A stretch of 11,133 nucleotides of DNA from Roseobacter sp. (GCA_024636425.1 JAGXHB010000102.1:1-11133); one strand, 5' to 3'. Positions 1 to 8,239 are shown, counted from the stretch's first letter. The notes: generated from the sequence alone by a model not told the origin. Numbers and translations are program-made.

Positions 1-948
1 GAAGGCGGATTTCAACGGGCTGGCAAAGGGCGCTTTCTGCGCGGCCAGCCGGTACAGGTTCAACCGGTCCATCTGGTTCAGCAGGCGGTTGGCGCGCAGG
101 GTATCCGGCGTCAGTTCTTCGCCGCGGGTGGAAAACGTAAGTGGCATCATCGGGCCGCCCTGACCGGAATAGCCGCGGCGCACGGTTTCAAGCATCCGGT
201 CGGTCGGCATGCCTGCGCTGCGGAACATCTTTTCCAGGGGTTCGACCGAAACAGACATCGCTTCTTCAAGCTGGCGGAAAATCGCATCGTTCTGGTCCTT
301 CATCAGCGCAAGCTCTTGCGAGAGCGTGTCAGCTTCGACGAGGGCGTCCTGCGCGTCGACGATCACCTGATCGCGTTCTGCAGCGGTCCGGGCCAATGCC
401 TCGGCCAGAATGGAGACCGGAGCAGAGGATTTAGCCGAGGCCGCACCCTGATTGCCGTCTTCGGCCCCTTCGATCGACGCGATCTGCGCACGGGCGATTT
501 CACGGTCTTTCATGGTGCTGCGCAAGGTGCTCTGGATCACTTCGATGCCGGTTTCCAGCTCGCGCCGCCGTGTTTCCGACGCCAGAAGTTCGGACTGCAT
601 CACGGAAATCTGCTTGAGCGCCGCATTAAAGCGTTCCTGAGCGGCAATCGCTTCTTCGGCGCGGCCGTTGCGCTGTGCGGAAAGATCGCTCAACCGGGCC
701 TGATAGGTAATTTGTTCCCGCTTGGCCTGTTCGCGGAAATTCCCAGAACCGATGCTGTCCATCAGGATAATGGCGGTGGCGATGATGGCCCAGGCAACAA
801 GCATGGCCGAGCCGGCAAATGCCACAAGTTGAGTAGAAGGTCGCAGACGGATAAAGCGCGTGTCTGTATCAGATTTCAGGAAAACACGGCGTTCCGGGAA
901 AAAACGTTCCAAAAACGTGTGTATCTTAATTGCCAATCTCGTTCGCAC
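1..948 (-). CDS. M23-family (LytM-like) metallopeptidase, N-terminal part with DUF5930-type region; truncated by window edge
   Basis: The reading frame is open over all 316 codons and leaves the window without a stop, so only the N-terminal part is visible. The GTG start at 948 is chosen because AAGGA (957-961 on the complement) lies 8 bases upstream and no better start is in frame. The protein begins VRTRLAIKIHTFLERFFPER, has one membrane segment at about residues 41-63, and then a long Glu/Gln/Ala/Arg-rich, probably coiled-coil stretch to about residue 225, followed by a Gly/Pro-containing region (about 247-270). This arrangement matches the N-terminal region (DUF5930) of Rhodobacteraceae M23 peptidases, which is recognised from memory. 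By family, such proteins cleave peptidoglycan cross-links or activate amidases from the periplasmic face of the inner membrane. The peptidase domain itself, and therefore its zinc ligands, is outside the window, so catalytic activity cannot be judged. It is the third gene of a minus-strand series. Confidence 0.8.
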   Translation of the reverse strand, partial: MRTRLAIKIHTFLERFFPERRVFLKSDTDTRFIRLRPSTQLVAFAGSAMLVAWAIIATAIILMDSIGSGNFREQAKREQITYQARLSDLSAQRNGRAEEAIAAQERFNAALKQISVMQSELLASETRRRELETGIEVIQSTLRSTMKDREIARAQIASIEGAEDGNQGAASAKSSAPVSILAEALARTAAERDQVIVDAQDALVEADTLSQELALMKDQNDAIFRQLEEAMSVSVEPLEKMFRSAGMPTDRMLETVRRGYSGQGGPMMPLTFSTRGEELTPDTLRANRLLNQMDRLNLYRLAAQKAPFASPLKSAF

Positions 949-956
949 GCCTGGTA

Positions 957-961
957 TCCTT
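957..961 (-). promoter_or_regulatory. Ribosome binding site of the M23 peptidase gene
   Basis: AAGGA on the minus strand, 8 bases before a GTG codon. It decides the GTG at 948 as the start, since no ATG exists near the beginning of this frame. Confidence 0.6.
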
Positions 962-1099
962 GTCCCGTCCCCTATCGGCGCAAAAGTCCCCCAACCGCAC
1001 GCCGCATATCACCCGTCGTGCTTAGACAGACCAAACCGCACGGGCAAGCCTGTTGAATCTGCGATAGGCATGAAACGAATTATTCACGGTCACTTTGGC

Positions 1100-1121
1100 A
1101 AAAATCCGCCTATTCAAAGGC
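1100..1121 (-). terminator. Weak candidate terminator after the DUF455 gene
   Basis: On the minus strand, 14 bases after the DUF455 stop codon, GCCT and AGGC can pair around a six-base loop (1108-1121). They are followed by GG, A and a run of five T (1100-1104). The stem is only four base pairs, so termination would be inefficient. The 187-base gap 949-1135 otherwise shows no promoter I can defend, so read-through into the M23 gene is possible. Confidence 0.25.
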
Positions 1122-1135
1122 TTGTTGGAGAATTT

Positions 1136-1945
1136 TCACGCAGTTTCAGTGAGCGGCCAATAAAAATCGGGCGGAATGCCTGCTTCAGCCCGCTTTTCTT
1201 CGTTGAATGGCGGCTTGAGCAGACCGTGAAAATACTTGCGCACAAGGCGGTGAAATTCGTCTTTTGGATCAAGGTCATGGCGGCCGCACAGGAAATGGAA
1301 CCATTTTGACCCGTAAGCCACATGTGCAACTTCTTCGGCATAGATCGTCTCGAGCGCGGCAATCGCCTTGGAGTCCTTGGCCTGTTTGAAAATCTTGATC
1401 ATGCCGGGGGTCACATCCAGCCCCCGCGCTTCAAGTACCATGGGTACCACGGCGAGCCTGCCCATGAAGTCATCGGCGGTTTCCTCGGCGGCACGCCACA
1501 TCCCGGCATGTGCGGGCAGTGCGCCATAATGGCTGCCCAATGCTTCAAGGCAGTCGCACATCAGATTGAAATGCTTGGATTCCTCGTCTGCGGCTTTGAC
1601 CCAGTCATCGTAAAACCCCATGGGCATTTTGACATCCGTGAAGCGCGCGATGATGTCCCAGTGCAGATCGACCGCGTTCAGTTCGATATGGGCCACCGCA
1701 TGGAGCAAGGCGATGCGTCCTTCGGGCGAGCCGGGTTTGCGCTGTGGCACGTCACGCGGCGACAAAAGCTCTGGCTTTTCGGGGCGTGCAGGCCGCAAGG
1801 GCGGGTCACTGCGCCCGATCTGCGGCGCATCACCGCTCGCACGGGCGGCGCGCCAGGCCGCCGCGTATTCATGCGACAGCGCCGTCTTGGCGCGCCCGTC
1901 GGCAGTGTGCAGCACGCGGTCGGCCATTTCGGCCAGCGGCATCAT
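1136..1945 (-). CDS. DUF455 ferritin-like protein (COG2833 type), probable diiron protein
   Basis: A 269-residue protein that I recognise as the DUF455 family, a ferritin-like four-helix fold of unknown reaction. The metal-ligand pattern of diiron carboxylate proteins is visible in order: E88 (HIE), E122 with H125 (EESKH), E172 (LEARGLD), and E205 with H208 (EEVAH). This is the E, ExxH, E, ExxH arrangement used to hold two metal ions. The first 70 residues are Pro/Arg-rich and probably a separate lead-in; no signal peptide is seen, so it should be cytosolic. The start ATG at 1945 overlaps the stop of the upstream peroxiredoxin gene (ATGA), so the two are very likely co-transcribed and translationally coupled. 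A second ATG follows directly at 1942. That link suggests, but does not prove, a role in oxidative stress or metal handling. Some databases label this family rhamnosyltransferase, which the ligand pattern does not support. Confidence 0.88.
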   Translation of the reverse strand: MMPLAEMADRVLHTADGRAKTALSHEYAAAWRAARASGDAPQIGRSDPPLRPARPEKPELLSPRDVPQRKPGSPEGRIALLHAVAHIELNAVDLHWDIIARFTDVKMPMGFYDDWVKAADEESKHFNLMCDCLEALGSHYGALPAHAGMWRAAEETADDFMGRLAVVPMVLEARGLDVTPGMIKIFKQAKDSKAIAALETIYAEEVAHVAYGSKWFHFLCGRHDLDPKDEFHRLVRKYFHGLLKPPFNEEKRAEAGIPPDFYWPLTETA

Positions 1946-2403
1946 AGCGCGCGAACCGCCTCCAGCACCTCTTCGACGTGGCCGGGCACTTTGACCTTGC
2001 GCCAGATCCGCGCGATATTGCCTTGCGCGTCAATCAGATAGGTCGCCCGTTCGATGCCCATGGATTTCTTGCCGTACATGTTCTTTTCGACCCAGACATC
2101 ATAGGCCTCGGTCACGGTGCCTTCTTCGTCCGCGAGCAAAGGCACGGTAAGCTCGTGCTTGGCGGCAAAGCGGTCATGCTTGGCCATACTGTCGCGCGAA
2201 ATGCCGTAGACCACGGCACCTGCATCCTCGAATGCTTGAAGATGCTCGGAAAAGCCGACCGCTTCGGTGGTGCAGCCGGGCGTGTCGTCGCGGGGGTAGA
2301 AGTATAGGACGACAGACTTGCCTTGCAGATCTGACAGGGTTACGTCGCCGCCACCGGTGACGGGCAGGGTGAAATCGGGCGCGGGTTGATTAATCTCGGG
2401 CAT
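1942..2403 (-). CDS. bcp: Thioredoxin-dependent thiol peroxidase, PrxQ/BCP-type peroxiredoxin (one-cysteine variant)
   Basis: A 153-residue cytosolic peroxiredoxin, normal length for the BCP/PrxQ family, which reduces hydrogen peroxide and organic hydroperoxides. The active-site signature P37-x3-T41-x2-C44 (PRDDTPGC) holds the peroxidatic cysteine, and R119 in GIERATYLID fits the conserved active-site arginine. In E. coli Bcp the resolving cysteine lies five residues after the peroxidatic one; here that place is V49, and C44 is the only cysteine in the protein. The enzyme must therefore be reduced by an outside thiol rather than through an internal disulfide. The ATG at 2403 has only a weak A/G-rich stretch upstream. 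It overlaps the DUF455 gene at its 3' end and is transcribed divergently from the AsmA-like gene. The family assignment is firm; the electron donor is unknown. Confidence 0.95.
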   Translation of the reverse strand: MPEINQPAPDFTLPVTGGGDVTLSDLQGKSVVLYFYPRDDTPGCTTEAVGFSEHLQAFEDAGAVVYGISRDSMAKHDRFAAKHELTVPLLADEEGTVTEAYDVWVEKNMYGKKSMGIERATYLIDAQGNIARIWRKVKVPGHVEEVLEAVRAL

Positions 2404-2421
2404 GGGTCACTTTCTTATGTA

Positions 2422-2450
2422 TTGGAAGCGGTTGACTGCGCTGCCATAGT
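2422..2450 (+). promoter_or_regulatory. Candidate sigma-70-type promoter for the AsmA-like gene
   Basis: TTGGAA (2422-2427) and CATAGT (2445-2450) are separated by 17 bases. Each matches the housekeeping consensus at four of six positions. Transcription would begin near 2457, inside the short divergent gap between bcp and the AsmA-like gene. If so, the alternative TTG start at 2459 would be practically leaderless, which favours the ATG at 2501. The match is modest and could be chance. Confidence 0.3.
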
Positions 2451-2500
2451 AGAACGGATTGGCGAAAGATAAAGCCCAAGACCCCCACAAATGGACGACG

Positions 2501-5500
2501 ATGTCAGACAGCGAAACCTTGAAACCGCGCAAACAAAGGCGGCTGTGGCAAGCAACCAAGTGGTCGCTGCTGGTGATCGTGCTGGTGGTGGGGGCTGTTG
2601 CAGGCACCGCCATCTACATGATCCGCAGCCCTGTTGTCGTTCCCGGCTGGCTGGAAACGCGTATCGAACAGCGGTTGGCGCGCGACTTGCCGCAAACCCG
2701 CATCGTTTTCGGCGAAATGGTGCTGATCGTGGACGAAGGCTGGCGGCCGCGCATCCGGTTGCAGGACGTGGCTGTCACGACACCCGACGGGGTTGAGCTG
2801 GCCGCATTCCGCGAAGTCCGTGCCAGCTTTTCGATACGGGGGATGATGGAAGGCAGGGTGCGGCCACGCGATATCGCGCTGTCGGGTATGGTGGCAACCG
2901 TGCGGCGTGACCGCGACGGTAGCTTTGCAAACTTGCCCCGGTTGATCGACCAGATGGATACGGTCTTGAAGATGCCCGTGCTCAGCCGGTTGCGATCTGT
3001 CAATCTGCGCGCCCTTACCCTCAGCTATACGGACCTGCAGGTGGACCGAACCTGGACGGCAGATGGCGGGCGTCTGCGTCTGAACCGTGAGGGCAATTCG
3101 CTGCTGGTTTCCGCCGATCTGGCCGTGCTGGGCGGCGGTGCCGACGTGGCCACGGTCGCGGCGAATTATTCCAGCACCATCGGTGATACGGCGTCGCGTT
3201 TCGGGGTGACATTTGACGGGGTCGCTTCGGAGGATATCGCGGTGCAAAGCCCTGCCTTTGCCTGGCTCAACGTCCTGCGCGCCCCCATCTCGGGCTCCGT
3301 ACGCAGCAGCATCGACGAGGACGGCGCTTTCCAGCTCCTGAATGCGACGCTCCAGATCGGCAGCGGCGTGGTGCAGCCCAATGCAAACGCGGCACCGATC
3401 CCCTTTGAGGGTGCGCGCAGCTATTTCAGCTATGACCCCGCCGCGCGGTTGCTGCGCTTCGACGAATTGTCGGTCGAAAGCGAGTGGGTGTCGGGCCGGA
3501 TGGAGGGCGAAGCGACGCTTGGCACGGACGAGAACGGCAAGCTGACCAAGCTGGTCGCGCAGATGGCGTTGCGCGATCTGGTGGCCAACCCCGCGGATGT
3601 CTACGCCGAACCGGTTGCCATCGAGGGCGCGGATGTGGATCTGCAGATCGCATTCAATCCGTTCCATCTGACGCTGGGGCGCATGGACATCACGGATGGC
3701 GGCATGACCCTGAATGTGCAGGGCGATCTGAGTGCGGGTGCCCAAGGCTGGCAGGTCGCGCTGGATGCCGGGCTGAACGCGATCTCGCCCGACCGTCTGC
3801 TGGCGCTCTGGCCCGAGAAGGCAAAACCCAAGACCCGCAAATGGGTCGAAGAAAACGTCTACCAAGGCGGGCTCAGCAATGTCGATCTTGCCTTCAGGCT
3901 TGCGCCCCAAGGCAAGCCGCAAACCTATCTTTCGTTCGATTTTGCCGATGCCGAAGTGCGGTTTCTGCGCACCATGCCCAATATCGCCAAGGCCCGCGGC
4001 CATGCGACGTTACTTGAAAACCGCTTTGTCGTCGGCCTGGACGAAGGGCAGGTGACCCCGCCACAAGGCGATCCGATCCAGATTGAGCCGTCGTCGTTCA
4101 TCATGCCGGACGTGACGATCAAGGACGGACCGCCGGGCATCGTGCGCCTGAACGCCCAAGCGCCTGCGACTTCTGTACTGTCCCTGCTGAACCTGCCGCC
4201 GCTCAGCGTCATGGACAAGGCAAACCTGCCTGTCGACGTGGCGGACGCCATGATGCACTTGTCGGGGACGCTGTCCTTCCCGATGAAAAAGGGCTCGGAT
4301 CCGAAGCTGACCCGCTTTGATTTCACCGGCGATCTGCTGGATGTCAGCAGCGACATACTGATCAAGGACCGCAGCTTGCGTGCTGACCGGCTGTCACTGG
4401 TGGCCTCCAATGAAAGCATAGAGATCAACGGTGAAGGCACGGTTGACGGGATCCCCTTCGACGGGGGCTGGTCGCAGCCCTTGGGCAAGCCCGGTGCCGC
4501 CAGCGCCGTGCGCGCTGACATCGCGTTGAACGAACAGGCGCTGGAAACATTCAAGATCGCATTGCCGCCGGGGACGATGACCGGCGATGGCACAGGATCG
4601 TTCGCGCTTGATCTGGTCAAGGGAGCGGCTCCGGAATTCTCGCTGACGTCAGACTTGCGCGGGCTTCGGCTTTCGGTTCCGCAAATCGGGTGGGTAAAAC
4701 CTGCGGGTTCGACCGGCAGACTGGCGGTCTCGGGCAGGTTGGGCCCGGTTCCGCAGGTTGATGCGCTGGAAATCGAAGGGGCGGGTCTGAACGCGAAGGG
4801 GGCCGTGCAACTGTCGGGGGCCGGTACGCTGGAGCGGGTGCGGTTCAACACGCTGACGGTGGGGGACTGGCTGAACATGCCAGTCGATCTGCTGGGGCAG
4901 GGTGCAGGCACGCCGGTGCAGGTCGTGGTGCGCGGCGGCACGCTTGATATGCGCCGCGCGCAGTTCGGCAACAGTGCGCCTTCCGGCATTCCCGGTCCAC
5001 CGCTGTTGCTGAACCTTGACCGGCTGGTGATAACCGACAAGATCGCGCTCACCGAGATGCGCGGAGAGTTCGACCTTGCGCGCGGGCTGGACGGCAGCTT
5101 CACCGCGCGTCTGAACGGAGAGACCCCGGTCGCAGGGCGCGTCGTGCCGCAAAACGGGCGCAGTGCCATCCAGCTGACCGCGTCGGATGCGGGCGGGGTA
5201 CTGCGGTCTGCCAACATGGTCAGGCAGGTGCAAGGTGGCAATCTGGTGTTGACGCTGCTGCCCGTGGGATCAGGCGGTGCCTTTGACGGGCGCGCCCAGA
5301 TGACCGATGTGCGGGTCAAGGACGCACCGGCGATTGCCGCCCTCGTCAACGCAGTGTCGGTCGTCGGGCTGGTCAATGAACTGAACGGCGATGGTATCTA
5401 TTTCGATGCGGTCGATGCGGATTTCCGCATGACCCCCAACCGCGTCACCTTGACGGAGGCGAGCGCCACAGGGGCCTCTCTGGGGATTTCGATGGATGGG

Positions 5501-5818
5501 GTGTTTGCCACGGATAGCGGTCAACTGGCCTTGCAGGGTGTCATCACGCCGGTCTATCTGCTGAACGGAATTGCCAGCTTCATGACCCGCAAGGGCGAGG
5601 GGCTGGTGGGATTCAACTATAGCCTTGGCGGTACGGCGCAAAATCCCGACGTGTCGGTCAATCCGCTGTCGGCTCTTGCGCCCGGTTTCCTGCGCGAGAT
5701 CTTTCGCACGCCGCCGCCCGACCTGCCCACGGTAGATGGCATCAGCCGTTCGACCTTGCCGGGGTCCACACCGCCCGCACCGCAAAAACCGGTTGTGGAG
5801 CGGTTTGAGGGGCGCTAA
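2501..5818 (+). CDS. AsmA-like / YhdP-type inner-membrane-anchored protein
   Basis: A 1105-residue protein with a basic N-terminal tail (KPRKQRR), one membrane helix at about residues 21-40, and then a long periplasmic part built of repeating beta-strand-like stretches. The C-terminal region, about residues 890-1060 (DAGGVLRSANM through GVITPVYLLNG), looks like the AsmA_2 C-terminal module found in YhdP and related AsmA-like proteins. In E. coli such proteins (YhdP, TamB, YdbH) form groove-like bridges that help phospholipids reach the outer membrane, so an envelope lipid transport role is inferred. The last 40 residues are Pro-rich. ATG 2501 is preferred because the 14 residues encoded from an in-frame TTG at 2459 look non-coding and TTG 2459 has no ribosome site; neither start has a strong one. 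The stop lies nine bases before queA, so the two are probably co-transcribed. TamB is a less likely assignment, given the length and C-terminus. Confidence 0.85.
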   Translation: MSDSETLKPRKQRRLWQATKWSLLVIVLVVGAVAGTAIYMIRSPVVVPGWLETRIEQRLARDLPQTRIVFGEMVLIVDEGWRPRIRLQDVAVTTPDGVELAAFREVRASFSIRGMMEGRVRPRDIALSGMVATVRRDRDGSFANLPRLIDQMDTVLKMPVLSRLRSVNLRALTLSYTDLQVDRTWTADGGRLRLNREGNSLLVSADLAVLGGGADVATVAANYSSTIGDTASRFGVTFDGVASEDIAVQSPAFAWLNVLRAPISGSVRSSIDEDGAFQLLNATLQIGSGVVQPNANAAPIPFEGARSYFSYDPAARLLRFDELSVESEWVSGRMEGEATLGTDENGKLTKLVAQMALRDLVANPADVYAEPVAIEGADVDLQIAFNPFHLTLGRMDITDGGMTLNVQGDLSAGAQGWQVALDAGLNAISPDRLLALWPEKAKPKTRKWVEENVYQGGLSNVDLAFRLAPQGKPQTYLSFDFADAEVRFLRTMPNIAKARGHATLLENRFVVGLDEGQVTPPQGDPIQIEPSSFIMPDVTIKDGPPGIVRLNAQAPATSVLSLLNLPPLSVMDKANLPVDVADAMMHLSGTLSFPMKKGSDPKLTRFDFTGDLLDVSSDILIKDRSLRADRLSLVASNESIEINGEGTVDGIPFDGGWSQPLGKPGAASAVRADIALNEQALETFKIALPPGTMTGDGTGSFALDLVKGAAPEFSLTSDLRGLRLSVPQIGWVKPAGSTGRLAVSGRLGPVPQVDALEIEGAGLNAKGAVQLSGAGTLERVRFNTLTVGDWLNMPVDLLGQGAGTPVQVVVRGGTLDMRRAQFGNSAPSGIPGPPLLLNLDRLVITDKIALTEMRGEFDLARGLDGSFTARLNGETPVAGRVVPQNGRSAIQLTASDAGGVLRSANMVRQVQGGNLVLTLLPVGSGGAFDGRAQMTDVRVKDAPAIAALVNAVSVVGLVNELNGDGIYFDAVDADFRMTPNRVTLTEASATGASLGISMDGVFATDSGQLALQGVITPVYLLNGIASFMTRKGEGLVGFNYSLGGTAQNPDVSVNPLSALAPGFLREIFRTPPPDLPTVDGISRSTLPGSTPPAPQKPVVERFEGR

Positions 5819-5827
5819 GCGACCGCC

Positions 5828-6904
5828 ATGCCCCAGACCCTGAAGCTGAGCGATTTTGATTTTGATCTGCCCGAACGGCTGATCGCCACGCGGCCTGCGG
5901 TGCCGCGGTCTTCCGCACGGCTGCTGGTGGCCGACGGAGACACTCTGCATGACCGGCATGTGACCGATCTGCCCGATTGGCTGCGCCCCGGCGACCGGCT
6001 GGTGCTGAACGATACCCGAGTGATCCCCGCGCGGTTGAATGGCCTGCGCCACCGCGACAGCGCGCAAGGCCCGGTGCAGGCCCGGATCGAGGTGACGCTG
6101 CTGGAACCGCGCAGCGATGGCACATGGTCCGCGCTGATCAAACCGCTGAAAAAGTTGAAACCGGGCGAAGAGGTGATCTTTAGCTCCGACCTGCGCGCCA
6201 CGCTGGAACGTACCGCGGACGGGCAGGGACATCTGCGCTTCAATGCTACCGGGGACGATTTCGATGCGGCGCTGAACGCGGCGGGTGCAATGCCGCTGCC
6301 GCCATATATTGCCGCCAAACGCCCCGCCGACGCGCAGGATCTGACCGATTATCAAACGGTGTTCGCGCGCCATACCGGGGCGGTCGCGGCCCCCACCGCG
6401 TCGTTGCATTTTGACGAGGCGCTGCTGCAAACGCTTGCCGGCAAGGGAATAGACTTTACCCACGTGACCCTGCACGTCGGCGCGGGCACCTTCCTGCCGG
6501 TCAAGGTCGATGACATCTCTCAGCACAAGATGCACAGCGAATGGGGGCAGGTCAGCGCGCAAGCCGCCTCCGAGATCGCGGCGACCAAGGATGCAGGCGG
6601 ACGGGTCATCCCCGTCGGCACCACGGCCCTGCGTCTGATCGAGACCGCAGGTCGCAGCGGCCGGATCGAACCCTGGGAGGGCGACACCGATATTTTCATC
6701 ACTCCCGGCTTCCGGTTCAACGTTGCCGATGCGCTGATGACGAATTTCCATCTGCCGAAATCCACACTCATGATGCTGGTCGCGGCACTCATGGGGCGTG
6801 ATACCGTAAAAAATATTTATAATCATGCGATTAGCGAAAATTATCGCTTCTTTTCCTACGGCGATGCGTCGCTTTTGATACCCGAGGCGCAAAAACCCGC
6901 CTGA
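5828..6904 (+). CDS. queA: S-adenosylmethionine:tRNA ribosyltransferase-isomerase
   Basis: A 358-residue cytosolic enzyme of usual family length. QueA transfers and isomerises the ribosyl part of S-adenosylmethionine onto 7-aminomethyl-7-deazaguanine at position 34 of tRNAs with GUN anticodons, giving epoxyqueuosine in queuosine synthesis. Family motifs run the whole length: LPERLIATRP near residue 14, NDTRVIPARL at 61-70, then THVTLHVGAGTFLPV, HKMHSEW, GTTALRLIE, TDIFITPGFRF and NFHLPKSTLMMLVAAL. The ATG follows the AsmA-like stop after nine bases; GAGG within the end of that gene is the only nearby purine run and is rather distant, so translation may be partly coupled. The codons for the segment VKNIYNHAISENYRF near the 3' end are strikingly AT-rich compared with the rest of the gene. 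No other queuosine gene is in the window. Confidence 0.97.
   Translation: MPQTLKLSDFDFDLPERLIATRPAVPRSSARLLVADGDTLHDRHVTDLPDWLRPGDRLVLNDTRVIPARLNGLRHRDSAQGPVQARIEVTLLEPRSDGTWSALIKPLKKLKPGEEVIFSSDLRATLERTADGQGHLRFNATGDDFDAALNAAGAMPLPPYIAAKRPADAQDLTDYQTVFARHTGAVAAPTASLHFDEALLQTLAGKGIDFTHVTLHVGAGTFLPVKVDDISQHKMHSEWGQVSAQAASEIAATKDAGGRVIPVGTTALRLIETAGRSGRIEPWEGDTDIFITPGFRFNVADALMTNFHLPKSTLMMLVAALMGRDTVKNIYNHAISENYRFFSYGDASLLIPEAQKPA
6806..6845 (+). other. AT-rich island with a TATAAT box inside the 3' end of queA
   Basis: This 40-base stretch has only 9 G or C bases, in a gene that is otherwise clearly GC-rich. It keeps the conserved QueA residues but spells them with AT-rich codons (AAA AAT ATT TAT AAT). 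It contains a perfect TATAAT at 6818-6823 and a small dyad TAATC-ATGC-GATTA at 6820-6833. No good -35 box lies 16-18 bases upstream of the TATAAT. It could be an internal promoter for the MFS gene that starts at 6980, or a stretch of codons with another role. Confidence 0.4.
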
Positions 6905-6964
6905 GCGTCGTTCACGGGGGTGACACACATCCGGAACAAGGTCAGGGAAGGGACAAACGACGAC

Positions 6965-6970
6965 AAAGGA
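6965..6970 (+). promoter_or_regulatory. Ribosome binding site of the MFS transporter gene
   Basis: AAAGGA, nine bases before the ATG at 6980. It decides this start over an in-frame GTG at 6920, which would add 20 polar residues ahead of the first membrane helix and has no such site. Confidence 0.65.
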
Positions 6971-6979
6971 TTCGCGGCA

Positions 6980-8239
6980 ATGCTACAGGTATTTACAAGC
7001 GCATGGGCATTGTTGCTTGGCATGTGTCTGCTCATGATCGGCAACGGCATGCAAGGTACGCTGCTGGGTATCCGGGGCGGCATCGAATCCTTTTCGACCT
7101 TCGAAATGTCGATTGTCATGTCCTCCTATTTCGTGGGCTTTCTGGGCGGGTCGCGCATGGCACCGGGGATGATCCGCCGCGTGGGTCACGTGCGTGTTTT
7201 TGCGGCCGTCGCGTCGATGATTTCAGCTGTCATGATCCTTTATCCGACCTTTCCGAACATCGCGGTCTGGTCTGTGGGCCGCGTGCTGATCGGCTTTTGT
7301 TTCTCTGCCGTCTATGTGACTGCTGAAAGCTGGCTGAACAACTCGGCGACCAATGAAAACCGCGGGCAGGCGCTGTCGCTCTATATGATCGTGCAGACGA
7401 TGGGCATCGTGATCGCGCAGGCCCTGTTGTTGACTGCGGACCCGTCGGGTTTTGTGCTTTTCGTGATCCCGTCGGTTCTGGTCAGCCTTGCGGTGACGCC
7501 GATCCTGCTGTCAATCAGCCCGACACCGGCGTTCGGCACCACCAAACCGATGAGCTTGCGCGCCCTCGCCACCGTGTCCCCTCTGGGCTGCGTGGGCATG
7601 TTCCTGCTCGGTGGCGTGTTTTCGGCGCAGTTTGGTATGGCGTCAGTCTATGGTGCCGAAGCCGGCCTGAGCGTCGCGCAGATCTCGACCTTCGTGGCGG
7701 TGTTCTTCGTGGGATCGGTGATCCTGCAATACCCGATCGGCTGGGTGTCAGACCGGATGGACCGCCGGCTGCTTATCGTGATCACGTCGGTCGTGGGCTG
7801 CGCGGGTTCGATTGCGGGGATGGTTTTCGGCCACATCTTCCCGCTTCTGCTGATCGTTTCCTTTGTGGTGGGGGGCATGTCCAACCCGCTTTATTCGCTC
7901 TTGATCGCCCACACCAATGACTTTCTGGAACATGAAGACATGGCGGCCGCATCCGGCGGGATGCTCTTCATCAACGGTCTGGGTGCCATCCTGGGGCCGA
8001 TTATCACCGGCTGGATGATGGGCACGGCACTGGGGCCGGGCGGGTTCTATCTGTTTACCGCAGTGTTGTTCGCTGTGCTGGCCGTTTACGGCACCTACCG
8101 CGCCACGGTACGGCCTGCGATTCCCTCGGACGAGACGGGGAACTACGTACCGATTTATCCCGCCGCGACCACCATCGCCGTCGAGCTTGCGCAGGAACAC
8201 GCTCTGGAAAGCGACACTTCCGTCGATAATGCGGCCTGA
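6980..8239 (+). CDS. Major facilitator superfamily transporter, YcaD type
   Basis: A 419-residue integral inner-membrane protein with about 12 hydrophobic segments, as usual for MFS carriers. The first helix starts almost at the N-terminus. Resemblance to the YcaD group is best seen in the loop after helix 4 (AESWLNNSATNENRGQ, about residues 115-130). An MFS motif-A-like loop, GWVSDRMDRR, lies in the middle of the protein at about residues 254-263. A hydrophilic cytoplasmic tail of about 45 residues follows the last helix and carries NYVPIYP, similar to the tails of this group. The substrate is not known from the sequence. The gene follows queA by 75 bases with no terminator seen between them, so it may be part of the same transcript or use a promoter near the AT-rich island in queA. 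Confidence 0.9.
   Translation: MLQVFTSAWALLLGMCLLMIGNGMQGTLLGIRGGIESFSTFEMSIVMSSYFVGFLGGSRMAPGMIRRVGHVRVFAAVASMISAVMILYPTFPNIAVWSVGRVLIGFCFSAVYVTAESWLNNSATNENRGQALSLYMIVQTMGIVIAQALLLTADPSGFVLFVIPSVLVSLAVTPILLSISPTPAFGTTKPMSLRALATVSPLGCVGMFLLGGVFSAQFGMASVYGAEAGLSVAQISTFVAVFFVGSVILQYPIGWVSDRMDRRLLIVITSVVGCAGSIAGMVFGHIFPLLLIVSFVVGGMSNPLYSLLIAHTNDFLEHEDMAAASGGMLFINGLGAILGPIITGWMMGTALGPGGFYLFTAVLFAVLAVYGTYRATVRPAIPSDETGNYVPIYPAATTIAVELAQEHALESDTSVDNAA

Noticed and set aside
141..1056. Plus-strand open frames over the left edge
   Set aside because: They lie opposite the M23 peptidase frame, which is continuous, has a ribosome site, membrane helix and coiled coil; the plus-strand products look like noise.
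2504..6928. Long minus-strand open frames (499, 483 and 552 codons) opposite the AsmA-like gene and queA
   Set aside because: They are shadows produced by GC-rich third codon positions; the products are low in recognisable motifs, rich in Arg/His/Gly, and lie opposite well-supported genes.
6920..6979. Upstream GTG start for the MFS gene
   Set aside because: It would add a polar 20-residue extension and lacks a ribosome site, whereas the ATG at 6980 has AAAGGA nine bases upstream.
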